DNA of 64,000 nt from Lachnospiraceae bacterium (GTDB lineage: Bacteria; Bacillota; Clostridia; Lachnospirales; Lachnospiraceae): positions 47,232 through 111,231 of the forward strand of contig JAAUZT010000006.1 of NCBI GenBank assembly GCA_014804485.1, in the 5' to 3' direction. Positions 52,178-61,390 of this stretch are shown in pieces. How positions within the stretch are numbered: the first letter of the stretch is position 1; each line of letters begins with the position of its first letter. Below the pieces are notes generated by a model that ran no database searches, was not told the DNA's origin, and saw only the letters and a program-made list of their open reading frames with translations. The position numbers and the translations under genes are program-made.

Positions 52178-53052
52178 AAAAATATTTTTCCGGATATCAT
52201 TTGGCAAAATTAGTATGCCTGCTGTTATTGGCAGGCATATTGTTTAGTCGGAAGACGACGGCTCTGGCGGCGACAGATACGCCTTATCGGGAATCCAATC
52301 TTACGGGAACAACGGAGGAGCGGACAAACGAGAGGGCGCCGGGGACAGCAGAGAATGCCGATGATCTCGCAGAAATGAATATAGCCAACACGGTGACGAT
52401 CACGTACGGCAACGGCAATGGCAGCGTGAACGGTGCGCTGCGTATTTTGGTGATTCTTACACTGATCGCCATAGCGCCGACCTTGATCATCATGATGACC
52501 TCGTTTACCAGAATCATCATTGTTCTGCACTTTACGAGACAGGCACTCAATACACAGACGGCGCCGCCTAACACAGTGTTGATAGGCATTGCGCTCTTTT
52601 TGACGTTCTTCATCATGCAGCCGACGCTTACGTCGATCTATACGGAAGCGGTGGTGCCCTATGAAGCGGGTGAGATGAATGAGGAGGAAGCACTTACAAA
52701 GGCTGCTGCACCGATCAGACAGTTCATGTATGGGCAGACATTCAAGAAGGATGTAAGTCTGTTCATGGATATCAACCGTCTGGAATGGAGCGGGGAACTG
52801 GAAGAGATACCGATGAGCGTTCTGGTGCCGAGTTTTATCATTAGCGAACTGCGCAGAGCCTTCATTATCGGTTTCCTTATATATATACCGTTTATAGTGA
52901 TTGATATGGTCGTGGCTTCCACGCTGATGAGTATGGGTATGATGATGCTGCCACCGACGACGATCTCCATGCCTTTTAAAATCCTTTTATTTGTGCTTGC
53001 AGACGGATGGTATCTGATTATCAAAGGGCTGGTAGAAAGTTTCAACCTATAG
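52174..53052 (+). CDS. fliP: Flagellar export gate protein FliP
   Basis: A 292-residue export-gate subunit with an N-terminal signal peptide (LAKLVCLLLLAGILF, cleavage near ALA), a polar spacer (about residues 30-80), and the family core (LILMTSFTRIIIVLHF-like segment seen as MMTSFTRIIIVLHFTRQAL, then VLVPSFIISELRRAFIIGFL and STLMSMGMMMLPPTTISMPF). FliP forms the pore with FliQ and FliR. An 85-base gap before fliQ holds no gene. Confidence 0.96.
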   Translation: MKKYFSGYHLAKLVCLLLLAGILFSRKTTALAATDTPYRESNLTGTTEERTNERAPGTAENADDLAEMNIANTVTITYGNGNGSVNGALRILVILTLIAIAPTLIIMMTSFTRIIIVLHFTRQALNTQTAPPNTVLIGIALFLTFFIMQPTLTSIYTEAVVPYEAGEMNEEEALTKAAAPIRQFMYGQTFKKDVSLFMDINRLEWSGELEEIPMSVLVPSFIISELRRAFIIGFLIYIPFIVIDMVVASTLMSMGMMMLPPTTISMPFKILLFVLADGWYLIIKGLVESFNL

Positions 53053-53137
53053 TTCGTGAAGCAAGTCTCGTAATCGAATCTGTTCGGTTTGCTATTTTGC
53101 GAAGTAGATTTACTTTTTGGGAAGGGTGAAGTAAGAT

Positions 53138-53407
53138 ATGACAATAGATGACGTCACAGCTGTGGCACAGACAGCCATATACACGATCATCAAATGTGCG
53201 GCGCCTCTTTTGCTGGTGTCGTTATGTGTGGGTCTGATCGTCAGTATTTTCCAGACGGTTACTTCCATTCAGGAGCAGACGCTCACCTTCATTCCGAAGA
53301 TATTGGCGATTTTTCTGGGGCTGATTGTTATGGGGCACTGGATTATGAACAATATGGTACAGTATATGATCGAGCTGTGGTCTAACTTCGGCGCCTATAT
53401 CAATTAA
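53138..53407 (+). CDS. fliQ: Flagellar export gate protein FliQ
   Basis: An 89-residue protein with two membrane helices (APLLLVSLCVGLIVSIFQTV and ILAIFLGLIVMGHWIM) joined by the conserved loop SIQEQTLTFIPK. It is part of the FliPQR export gate. Confidence 0.95.
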   Translation: MTIDDVTAVAQTAIYTIIKCAAPLLLVSLCVGLIVSIFQTVTSIQEQTLTFIPKILAIFLGLIVMGHWIMNNMVQYMIELWSNFGAYIN

Positions 53408-53421
53408 GAGCGAGTGTTGGC

Positions 53422-54201
53422 ATGATCAATTTTACATTTACCTATGCGGATTTAGAATATTATTTGCTGATTCTGGTGCGGGTGACCTGTTTTGTCCATG
53501 TGGCGCCTTTTTTCTCGCTAAACGGTGTCCCGCGCCGGATTAAAGTGGGGTTCAGTATATTTCTCGCGTATCTGCTCTATACGGCTGTGGATCGCAATGA
53601 AGTGGTATATAACACGCTGCTCGGATATGCGGTTATTGTTATGAAGGAGGCAATGACGGGCTTCCTGATTGGATGGGGCGCACAGATCTGCGCAACGGTG
53701 ACTTCTCTGGCAGGAAGTATCGCGGATATGGAGATCGGACTTTCCATGGTATCGCTGATGGATCCGACGACCAGACAGCAGGCGACTTTTACAGGTGTGT
53801 TTTATCAGTATTTCTTTACATTATTAATGATTATTACCGGCATGTATCAATATCTGTTACGTGCGTTGATTGACAGCTTTACGCTGATCCCTGTAAACGG
53901 GGCAATATTCCGGGCGGAGTCGCTTGTAGACTCTCTGGCCGTATTTATGGGGGATTATATAACGATCGCGTTCCGTATCATCCTGCCGATCTTCTGTACC
54001 ATGATTCTGTTAAATGCCATTATGGGCGTTCTGGCTAAGGCGTCTCCGCAGATGAACATGTTTGCGGTAGGTATGCAGCTCAAGGTGCTGGTGGGACTCG
54101 GAATTCTGTTTCTGACGATCAGGATGCTGCCGAATGCGGCGGACTATGTATTTGTTGAGATGAAGAGGATGATCGTATCTTTTGTGGAGGGGATGACGTG
54201 A
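53422..54201 (+). CDS. fliR: Flagellar export gate protein FliR
   Basis: A 259-residue polytopic export-gate protein. Family blocks include FVHVAPFFSLNGVPRRIKVG, MKEAMTGFLIGWGAQICATV and PQMNMFAVGMQLKVLVGLGI. It completes the FliPQR channel and contacts FlhB. The stop overlaps the flhB GTG start by four bases (GTGA). Confidence 0.95.
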   Translation: MINFTFTYADLEYYLLILVRVTCFVHVAPFFSLNGVPRRIKVGFSIFLAYLLYTAVDRNEVVYNTLLGYAVIVMKEAMTGFLIGWGAQICATVTSLAGSIADMEIGLSMVSLMDPTTRQQATFTGVFYQYFFTLLMIITGMYQYLLRALIDSFTLIPVNGAIFRAESLVDSLAVFMGDYITIAFRIILPIFCTMILLNAIMGVLAKASPQMNMFAVGMQLKVLVGLGILFLTIRMLPNAADYVFVEMKRMIVSFVEGMT

Positions 54202-55310
54202 TATTAGAGTATAATCTCCAATTCTTCGCCAAGGATGGTCCGGGCGGAGAGAAAACAGAAGTGCCTACTTCCAAAAAACTGGATGATGCCCGTAAGGAAG
54301 GTCAGGTTGCGAAGAGTAAGGAGATCTCCATTGCATTTGAACTGTTGGCGTTTTTTCTGTTAATATATTTCTGGGTTGAGTATATGGGGACTTACTTTGT
54401 AGGTAACATATACGATATCTACAGCCAGATACCGGAGTACACTAAGATGTATGACGGCTTTATACAGGATCAGACATTCAATGCGCTTTTTGTGAAATCC
54501 TTGACAAGGGTGCTGTTTATCATGGCGCCGTTTCTGCTGGTTGGTTTTCTGATATCTGTGATAGCGAATGTTGTTCAGGTTAAATGGAAGCCCACCACGA
54601 AACCATTGCAGCCCAAATTCAATAAATTGAATCCGGTCAGCGGATTTAAGCGCTTCTTTTCCATTAATTCCGTGATGGAACTTGTCAAGTCGCTTCTTAA
54701 GCTTGGACTCATCGGCTATGTGGTTTATTCATATTTAAAGAAAAACATGCCGCCGCTGTATCAGTTCTATGGAATGTCCTTGAATCAGGGAATCGTGCAG
54801 GTGGGCATGCTGGTGGTGAATCTGGGGATCCGGATGTCGCTTTTCTATATGATCATCGCCCTGTTAGATTATGTCTATCAGAAGGTGAAGTTCAAGAACG
54901 ATATGAAGATGACGAAGCAGGAAGTCAAAGACGAGTATAAGAATCAGGAAGGTGATCCGCAGATCAAGGGTAAACAGAAGCAGAGGATGATGGAAGCTTC
55001 CAGACGCCGTATGATGCAGGCACTCCCGCAGGCGGATGTAGTCATCACCAACCCGACCCATTATGCCGTAGCGATCAAATACGACCCGGAGATCTACGAC
55101 GCACCCTATGTGATTGCAAAAGGAGCAGATTATCTGGCACAGAAAATCAAAGAGACGGCGAAAGAAAATCATATTGAAATCGTAGAGAATAAGCCGCTTG
55201 CCCGTATGCTTTACGCCAACGTGGACGTGGGCAGCGTGGTGCCGCCTGAATTGTATCAGGCAGTGGCGGAAGTGCTCGCTTTCGTATATCATTTACAGGG
55301 TAAAGTGTAG
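54198..55310 (+). CDS. flhB: Flagellar export protein FlhB
   Basis: A 370-residue export switch: N-terminal KTEVPTSKKLDDARKEGQVA, four membrane helices, and a cytoplasmic domain with the self-cleavage motif NPTHYA (ADVVITNPTHYAVAIKYDPE). Cleavage between Asn and Pro changes substrate class from hook to filament in concert with FliK. GTG start overlapping fliR. Confidence 0.97.
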   Translation: MILEYNLQFFAKDGPGGEKTEVPTSKKLDDARKEGQVAKSKEISIAFELLAFFLLIYFWVEYMGTYFVGNIYDIYSQIPEYTKMYDGFIQDQTFNALFVKSLTRVLFIMAPFLLVGFLISVIANVVQVKWKPTTKPLQPKFNKLNPVSGFKRFFSINSVMELVKSLLKLGLIGYVVYSYLKKNMPPLYQFYGMSLNQGIVQVGMLVVNLGIRMSLFYMIIALLDYVYQKVKFKNDMKMTKQEVKDEYKNQEGDPQIKGKQKQRMMEASRRRMMQALPQADVVITNPTHYAVAIKYDPEIYDAPYVIAKGADYLAQKIKETAKENHIEIVENKPLARMLYANVDVGSVVPPELYQAVAEVLAFVYHLQGKV

Positions 55311-55361
55311 AAAGACTTAAAAATAGATATAAAATAATGACAGAAAGGGGGAAAAAGGTTC

Positions 55362-57404
55362 ATGGGAAATCTTAAGAAGGCCGATCTCGGCGTAGCCATA
55401 TATCTGCTGGCCGCGTTTATTATGTTGATCGTACCGATTAAATCCGGGCTTCTGGATCTTCTGCTGGCATGTAATATCGCAATTGCATTTACCATCATGT
55501 TTGGCTGTATGTTTGCAACGGAAGTGCTGAGTATGTCCTATTTCCCGACGATCCTGCTGTTTACAACTGTATTCAGGATCGCACTGAACGTTTCTTCCAC
55601 GAAATTAATTCTGACGACCGGAGATCCCGGTAACGTAGTACGTACCTTCGGTCAATACGTGGGCGGCAATGATATTGTGGTAGGCTGTATCGTCTTTATC
55701 ATTCTGATTATTGTACAGTTTATGATTATCAACAAAGGTTCCGAGCGTGTGGCTGAGGTTACCGCAAGATTTACACTGGATGCCATGCCCGGTAAGCAGA
55801 TGGCCATTGACGCCGACTTAAATACAGGAGCGATTAACGACGAGGAGGCCAAGCGACGCCGTGACAAGATACAGGAGGAGGCAAGCTTCTTCGGATCTAT
55901 GGACGGTGCCGTGAAGTATGTTAAGGGAGATGCTACGGCAGGTCTGCTCATAACCTTTATCAATATTGTAGGCGGTATTGCCATGGGTGTATGGCGTCAG
56001 GGCATGGAGATGAGCGATGCTTTACAGACATTCACGATTCTGACCATCGGTGACGGTCTGGTCAGCCAGATTCCGTCGCTGTTGATATCGTTGTCTACCG
56101 GTATTCTGGTGACGAAAGGCTCCAAGGATGCCGATTTCGGTACGGTGCTGATCGGACAGTTGTTCGGTGTGCCGAAGGTACTGTATCTGGTGGGTGCGGT
56201 CATTGCCGCACTGGGTATTATCACGCCTCTGAATACCGTGATATTCGTGGGGCTTGGTATGGTGTTTATCGTGGTGGGCAGAGTTACGGCAGGCACCATC
56301 GAGACGGCGGAGATCGAGCACGAGGCGGATGAGGAAGAAGCGGCCGCGGAGGAGATCAGACAGCCGGAGAATGTTACTTCGCTCTTGCAGGTTGATCCGA
56401 TCGAGCTGGAGTTTGGTTACGGTATTATCCCCCTTGCGGATGTAAATCAGGGCGGTGACCTGTTAGACCGTGTCGTAATGATCAGACGTCAGATCGCGTT
56501 AGAGCTGGGTACTGTTGTGCCGATTATCCGACTGCGTGATAACATACAGTTGAATCCGAACCAATATATTATTAAAATAAAAGGTGTACAGGTCAGTGAG
56601 GGAGAGATCTTGTTCGATCATTACATGGCGATGAATCCCGGTTATGTGGAGGAAGAGATTACGGGTATCCCGACCTTCGAGCCGTCTTTCCATCTGCCGG
56701 CGATCTGGATTACCGAGGGACAGAGAGAGCGTGCGGAGAGCATGGGCTATACCGTAGTCGATCCGCCGTCCATTATAGCGACACATTTGACCGAGATTAT
56801 CAGACAGTACATAGCAGAGCTGTTGACAAGACAGGATGTACAGAATCTGGTCAACAATTTGAGAGAATCCAATCCTTCGCTGGTGGAGGAACTGGTACCG
56901 AAGCTGCTTGGGCTTGGTGAGATACAGAAGGTACTGCAGAATCTCCTGAAGGAGGGTATCTCGATCAGGGATCTGCTCACTATATTCGAGACGCTTGCGG
57001 ATTATGCGACAACAACGAGAGATACGGATATTCTGACAGAGTATGTCAGACAGAGTCTTAAGAGGGCGATATCCAATAAGTTCTTCCCGGCCAATGAGAC
57101 GACCAGCGTAGTGACGCTGGATCCGAAGCTGGAGCAGGAGATCATGGCCAGTGTGAAGCAGACGGAGCAAGGGGCTTACCTGACGCTTGATCCGATGAAG
57201 ACCAAGTCGATCATGGAGTCTGTGGGCAACGAGACGAAGAAACTGGAGGATCTGGGTAAGATGCCTTTGGTGATTACGTCTCCGATCGTGAGGGTGTACT
57301 TTAAGAAGTTGACGGAGGATTATTATAGGGATCTGGTCGTTGTATCCTACAACGAGGTGGACTCCAATATTGAATTACAGTCCGTCGGGATGGTGACAGC
57401 ATAA
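55362..57404 (+). CDS. flhA: Flagellar export protein FlhA
   Basis: A 680-residue export-gate protein: about eight N-terminal membrane helices, the conserved FHIPEP-family blocks (FPTILLFTTVFRIALNVSST, FTLDAMPGKQMAIDADLNTG) and a large cytoplasmic nonameric ring domain that receives chaperone-substrate pairs. AAAGGGGG precedes the ATG. The stop overlaps flhF by one base. Confidence 0.97.
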   Translation: MGNLKKADLGVAIYLLAAFIMLIVPIKSGLLDLLLACNIAIAFTIMFGCMFATEVLSMSYFPTILLFTTVFRIALNVSSTKLILTTGDPGNVVRTFGQYVGGNDIVVGCIVFIILIIVQFMIINKGSERVAEVTARFTLDAMPGKQMAIDADLNTGAINDEEAKRRRDKIQEEASFFGSMDGAVKYVKGDATAGLLITFINIVGGIAMGVWRQGMEMSDALQTFTILTIGDGLVSQIPSLLISLSTGILVTKGSKDADFGTVLIGQLFGVPKVLYLVGAVIAALGIITPLNTVIFVGLGMVFIVVGRVTAGTIETAEIEHEADEEEAAAEEIRQPENVTSLLQVDPIELEFGYGIIPLADVNQGGDLLDRVVMIRRQIALELGTVVPIIRLRDNIQLNPNQYIIKIKGVQVSEGEILFDHYMAMNPGYVEEEITGIPTFEPSFHLPAIWITEGQRERAESMGYTVVDPPSIIATHLTEIIRQYIAELLTRQDVQNLVNNLRESNPSLVEELVPKLLGLGEIQKVLQNLLKEGISIRDLLTIFETLADYATTTRDTDILTEYVRQSLKRAISNKFFPANETTSVVTLDPKLEQEIMASVKQTEQGAYLTLDPMKTKSIMESVGNETKKLEDLGKMPLVITSPIVRVYFKKLTEDYYRDLVVVSYNEVDSNIELQSVGMVTA

Positions 57405-58615
57405 TGATAATCAAGAAGTTTACCGCAAAAACAGAAAAAGAAGCCATAGAGAATGCCAAGCAGGAATTGGGCGAAGGCGTGGTTGTTATGAATGTCAGGG
57501 AAGTCAAGGCAAAAGGTTTCCTGTCTTTCCTAAAGCCGCATATGACTGAGGTGACCGTGGCGCTGGAGGAAGAGAGCGAGAAATATACGGCGGCGGTTTC
57601 GGCGATCAACAATGTAATTGCTTCCAGTCAGGCGGCGGAGCCTCAGCCGGCAACAACACCTGCGCCGCCGGTGACGGAGGAGCCGGTCAGAAAAGAGAGC
57701 AGCGCGATAGAGGAGAAACTTGACAGCCTGCAGTCTCTTCTGGAGCAGCAGCTGCAGAAGCCCGAGGAGGATAAGGAAGAAAAAAGCGATAAGGGCGGCG
57801 AAAAAGAGGAAGAGACGGAGATAGATAAATTCATCAAACTTCTGCATAACACCATGCTGGAGAACGAGGTGGATGAGAAATATGCTAAGGATATCATTGA
57901 CGAGATCGGGCAGATCAATAAGCCTAACATGCCCTTTGACTATGCGCTTGCCAATATCTATCAGAAGATGATTCTCAAGTTTGGTATGCCAAGCTGTATC
58001 AAACCGGCTGAAAGCGGTATAAAAATGGTATTTTTTGTCGGACCTACAGGAGTAGGTAAGACGACAACGATCGCCAAGATTGCCTCGATCTTCCGCGTGG
58101 ATCAGAAGAAAAAGGTGGCGCTCCTCACTGCCGATACATATCGTATTGCAGCGGCGGAACAGCTTCGCACCTATGCCAACATTTTGGAAGTACCTTTTCG
58201 TATTATATATACGGTAGAAGAGATCGAGCGGGCGATGGAGGATTTCAGGGATTATGATTATATTCTGATCGATACGGCGGGACATTCCCACCAGAATCAT
58301 ACGCAGAAGGAAAGTATGAGCAATCTGATCCATTCCGTGGATGAAAAGATCGAGAAGGAGGTATATCTCGTCTTAAGTGCTACTACCAAATACAGGGATC
58401 TGATCAGCATTGCGGATTCTTATAAGGAGATGACTGACTATAAACTGATCTTTACAAAACTGGATGAAACCACTACGCTGGGGAATCTTCTGAACTTGAG
58501 ACTGTACACGAACGCTGAGCTGTCTTATGTAACTTACGGGCAGAATGTGCCGGATGATATTGAGGAATTCAATCCGCAGAGTACGGTCAAGCAGCTTTTG
58601 GGAGGAAAAAACTAA
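57404..58615 (+). CDS. flhF: SRP-like GTPase FlhF
   Basis: A 403-residue flagellar GTPase. A basic N-terminal B-domain (MIIKKFTAKTEKEAIENAKQ) leads into an Ala/Pro then Glu/Lys-rich linker (about residues 70-140), an N-domain and the SRP-type G-domain with FVGPTGVGKTTTIAKIA, LLTADTYRIAAAEQL and LIDTAGHSHQN. FlhF sets the place and number of flagella together with FlhG. Confidence 0.95.
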   Translation: MIIKKFTAKTEKEAIENAKQELGEGVVVMNVREVKAKGFLSFLKPHMTEVTVALEEESEKYTAAVSAINNVIASSQAAEPQPATTPAPPVTEEPVRKESSAIEEKLDSLQSLLEQQLQKPEEDKEEKSDKGGEKEEETEIDKFIKLLHNTMLENEVDEKYAKDIIDEIGQINKPNMPFDYALANIYQKMILKFGMPSCIKPAESGIKMVFFVGPTGVGKTTTIAKIASIFRVDQKKKVALLTADTYRIAAAEQLRTYANILEVPFRIIYTVEEIERAMEDFRDYDYILIDTAGHSHQNHTQKESMSNLIHSVDEKIEKEVYLVLSATTKYRDLISIADSYKEMTDYKLIFTKLDETTTLGNLLNLRLYTNAELSYVTYGQNVPDDIEEFNPQSTVKQLLGGKN

Positions 58616-58627
58616 GGAGGAAGGCTA

Positions 58628-59503
58628 ATGGATCAGGCTGAACAACTAAGAAATATCATCAAAGCAAGTATCCAGCCGCAGAGACCCCTGGCGAGAGTGA
58701 TCACCGTTACAAGTGGTAAGGGTGGTGTAGGTAAGTCCAATACAGCAATCAATCTGGCGATACAGTTCCGGAAGATGGGACAGAAGGTGATTATATTAGA
58801 TGCTGATTTCGGATTGGCGAATATAGAGATCATGTTCGGCACAGTGCCGAAGCATAATCTGTGTGATCTGATCTATCAGGGCAAGAGTATACGTGATATC
58901 ATTACGTGGGGACCGATGGAAGTGGGATTTATTTCGGGCGGTTCCGGTATTGCCGGCATGTCCAATCTGAGTAAGGATTATTTAAGCTATATTATTCAGA
59001 ATCTGGTAGAATTGGATGAGATGGCTGACACGATTATTGTGGATACCGGTGCGGGTATATCCGATGCGGTGCTGGAATTTCTGGTGGCCAGCGGAGAGAT
59101 CCTTCTTGTGACGACACCGGAGCCGACTTCCATCACGGATTCCTATTCGCTTTTGAAGGCGCTTGGCAGGCATCCGAGATATTCGGCGGACACCTCACAG
59201 ATTAAAGTGATTGCGAATAAGGTATTCAGTGAGGCGGAAGCGGAGGCACTGTATGAGAAGTTAGAGGCGGTGGTGAGCCGTTACCTGAAAGTGCCGATCA
59301 GCTATCTGGGAATGATACCGCAGGATAACCAGCTTGAGAAAGCGGTGATGCAGCAGAAACCGGTATCGCTTGATAATCCGAAAGCGCGATCTGCGCTTGC
59401 CTATGAGACGATTGCGGCCAGACTAATGAATAAAGAACTAAACAGGAATGTTACTAAACGTGGTATGGCGGCATTTTTCTCTCATATCATATCTAAGAGA
59501 TAG
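58628..59503 (+). CDS. flhG: MinD-like ATPase FlhG
   Basis: A 291-residue ParA/MinD-type ATPase that controls flagellar number. The deviant Walker A is TSGKGGVGKSNTAINLA, followed by VIILDADFGLANIEIMFG and IIVDTGAGISDAVLEF. The N-terminal DQAEQLRNIIK motif is the segment that stimulates FlhF. The C-terminal membrane-targeting helix is plausible in GMAAFFSHIISK. AAGGAGGAAGG precedes the ATG. Confidence 0.95.
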   Translation: MDQAEQLRNIIKASIQPQRPLARVITVTSGKGGVGKSNTAINLAIQFRKMGQKVIILDADFGLANIEIMFGTVPKHNLCDLIYQGKSIRDIITWGPMEVGFISGGSGIAGMSNLSKDYLSYIIQNLVELDEMADTIIVDTGAGISDAVLEFLVASGEILLVTTPEPTSITDSYSLLKALGRHPRYSADTSQIKVIANKVFSEAEAEALYEKLEAVVSRYLKVPISYLGMIPQDNQLEKAVMQQKPVSLDNPKARSALAYETIAARLMNKELNRNVTKRGMAAFFSHIISKR

Positions 59504-59542
59504 GAGAATTCCGCTGGAGAGCAGAAGCAGGAGGGAAGCGAT

Positions 59543-60280
59543 ATGGCAAATCTTTTGGAAAAATATGTTGTTCCGGGATGCCGCGTAGATCTGCAGGCGA
59601 TAGATCGTTCCAAGGACAACAGAAGAGAAAAAAGTGAAGGACACAAGACTTATCAGAGTCAGGTGATAGATGTCTTATCCGAGGACAGGATAGAGATCTC
59701 CATGCCGATGGAGAAATCCAAGCTGATTCTGCTGCCCGTAGACTGCGAGTTTGATCTGTATTTCTATTCTGATAACGGGCTGTATCAGTGTTATGCCAGA
59801 ATTGTGGACCGCTATAAAAATAACAGTATGTATGTTTTAGTTCTGGATCTGATCAGTAATCTGCGTAAACATCAGCGTAGAGAGTATTACCGGTTCAGCT
59901 GTGCGCTGGAAATGAATTCCAGACAATTGCAGGACGAAGAGGTGGAACTGGCAGGGAAAACGGAAGATGCATTGATTCCTCAGCTTCCGTTAAAAAGCAG
60001 TATTATCGTGGATATCAGTGGAGGCGGGCTCAGATTTGTGGCAAATTATGCCTATGAAGCACAGAGCCTGATCCTGTGCAAATATTATCTGCTGATTGGC
60101 GGAGAAGCGAAAGAATATAATCTGGTCGGCAAAGTTTTAAGCGTGAGAGAGCTGGAGAGCCGCAAGGGCGTATTTGAGCACAGGGTGCAGTATGTCAATG
60201 TGGACGATTCGGAGAGGGAGGAAATCATCAAGTATATCTTCGACGAAGAACGCAAGACGCTTAGGAAGCAAAAAAAGTGA
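59543..60280 (+). CDS. PilZ domain flagellar brake-like protein
   Basis: A 245-residue protein with a YcgR-type N-terminal domain (residues about 1-105) and a C-terminal PilZ domain. The c-di-GMP motifs are intact: the arginine motif QRREYYRF and DISGGGLRF. YcgR-like proteins slow or steer the motor when c-di-GMP is high. Position between flhG and cheB is typical for Clostridia. Actual effect on the motor is inference. Confidence 0.9.
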   Translation: MANLLEKYVVPGCRVDLQAIDRSKDNRREKSEGHKTYQSQVIDVLSEDRIEISMPMEKSKLILLPVDCEFDLYFYSDNGLYQCYARIVDRYKNNSMYVLVLDLISNLRKHQRREYYRFSCALEMNSRQLQDEEVELAGKTEDALIPQLPLKSSIIVDISGGGLRFVANYAYEAQSLILCKYYLLIGGEAKEYNLVGKVLSVRELESRKGVFEHRVQYVNVDDSEREEIIKYIFDEERKTLRKQKK

Positions 60281-60321
60281 TTACATCAATGACAATAATA
60301 TAGATGAGGAGGAATAGCAGA

Positions 60322-61389
60322 ATGAAAAAAATTTTGGTTGTTGACGACTCTGCACTCATGAGAAGGGTATTGTGTGATATAATTAATAGCGATGAACGAT
60401 TCCAAGTACAGGATCGCGCTACCAACGGTCTGGAAGCATTAGACCTTTTGAGCCGGAAGTCGTATGATGCGGTAGTTTTGGATGTCAATATGCCGCAGAT
60501 GAACGGATTGGAGCTGCTGAAGGAGTTACAGAAACGTAAGATTACGGCGAAGGTCATGATGGCGAGTACCGACACGCGGGAGGGCGCCAAGACCACGCTG
60601 GATGCACTTGAGCTGGGAGCACTTGATTTTGTCCATAAACCTAACAATGCGATGGACTGCAGAACCGACGTGTTTAAGGATAAGCTGCTTCGTATTCTGG
60701 CGGTTGTGGCAGATTCCAGGCCGGTTCAGGCTAAGGTATTCAGCAGGGAAGAGATGAAGACTTCCAAGAAGATGGTCGAGCTGGTAAGCAGACATGCTTC
60801 TTCCGTGCCGGGTAATAAAGTTGTGGCGCTGGCGAGTTCCACGGGCGGTCCGAAGGCATTGCAGTCAGTGATTCCACGTCTGCCCAAGAATCTGAAAGCA
60901 CCGGTAGTCGTTGTGCAGCATATGCCGGCGGGATTTACGGCCTCTCTTGCTGAGCGGCTGGATACTTTGAGCCAGGTACATGTCAAGGAAGCGGCGGAAG
61001 GCGATACTCTGGAAGCGGGAACCGTATATATAGCGATGGGCGGCAAGCACCTGAACGTACAATCGTCCATGGGTAAGTACAGCATCCATTATACGGATCA
61101 GCCCACCAGAGAGGGTGTCAAACCGTGCGCCAACTATATGTACGAATCTTTGCAGGACAGCAAATATGACCAGATCGTATGTGTCGTGATGACGGGCATG
61201 GGAGCCGATGGTACGGAAGGAATCAAACATCTGAAAGCAAGGAAAAAGATCCATGTGATAGCGCAGGAAGCAGGCACATGTGCGGTATACGGGATGCCTA
61301 AGAGTATTGTGACCGCGGGACTGGCAGACCAGGTCGTGCCGCTTGACCAGATTGCACAGGAAATTATAATGAACGTGGGGGTAAAATAA
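60322..61389 (+). CDS. cheB: Chemotaxis methylesterase CheB
   Basis: A 355-residue protein: a receiver domain (LVVDDSALMRRVL, phosphorylated Asp in AVVLDVNMPQMNG, Lys in FVHKPNN) and a methylesterase domain with the catalytic Ser in LASSTGGPKAL, His in VVQHMPAGFT and Asp in MTGMGADGTEG. It removes methyl groups from chemoreceptors. The ATG at 60322 follows GAGGAGGAA; the ORF track's six extra codons overlap that site. Confidence 0.96.
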   Translation: MKKILVVDDSALMRRVLCDIINSDERFQVQDRATNGLEALDLLSRKSYDAVVLDVNMPQMNGLELLKELQKRKITAKVMMASTDTREGAKTTLDALELGALDFVHKPNNAMDCRTDVFKDKLLRILAVVADSRPVQAKVFSREEMKTSKKMVELVSRHASSVPGNKVVALASSTGGPKALQSVIPRLPKNLKAPVVVVQHMPAGFTASLAERLDTLSQVHVKEAAEGDTLEAGTVYIAMGGKHLNVQSSMGKYSIHYTDQPTREGVKPCANYMYESLQDSKYDQIVCVVMTGMGADGTEGIKHLKARKKIHVIAQEAGTCAVYGMPKSIVTAGLADQVVPLDQIAQEIIMNVGVK

Positions 61390-61390
61390 T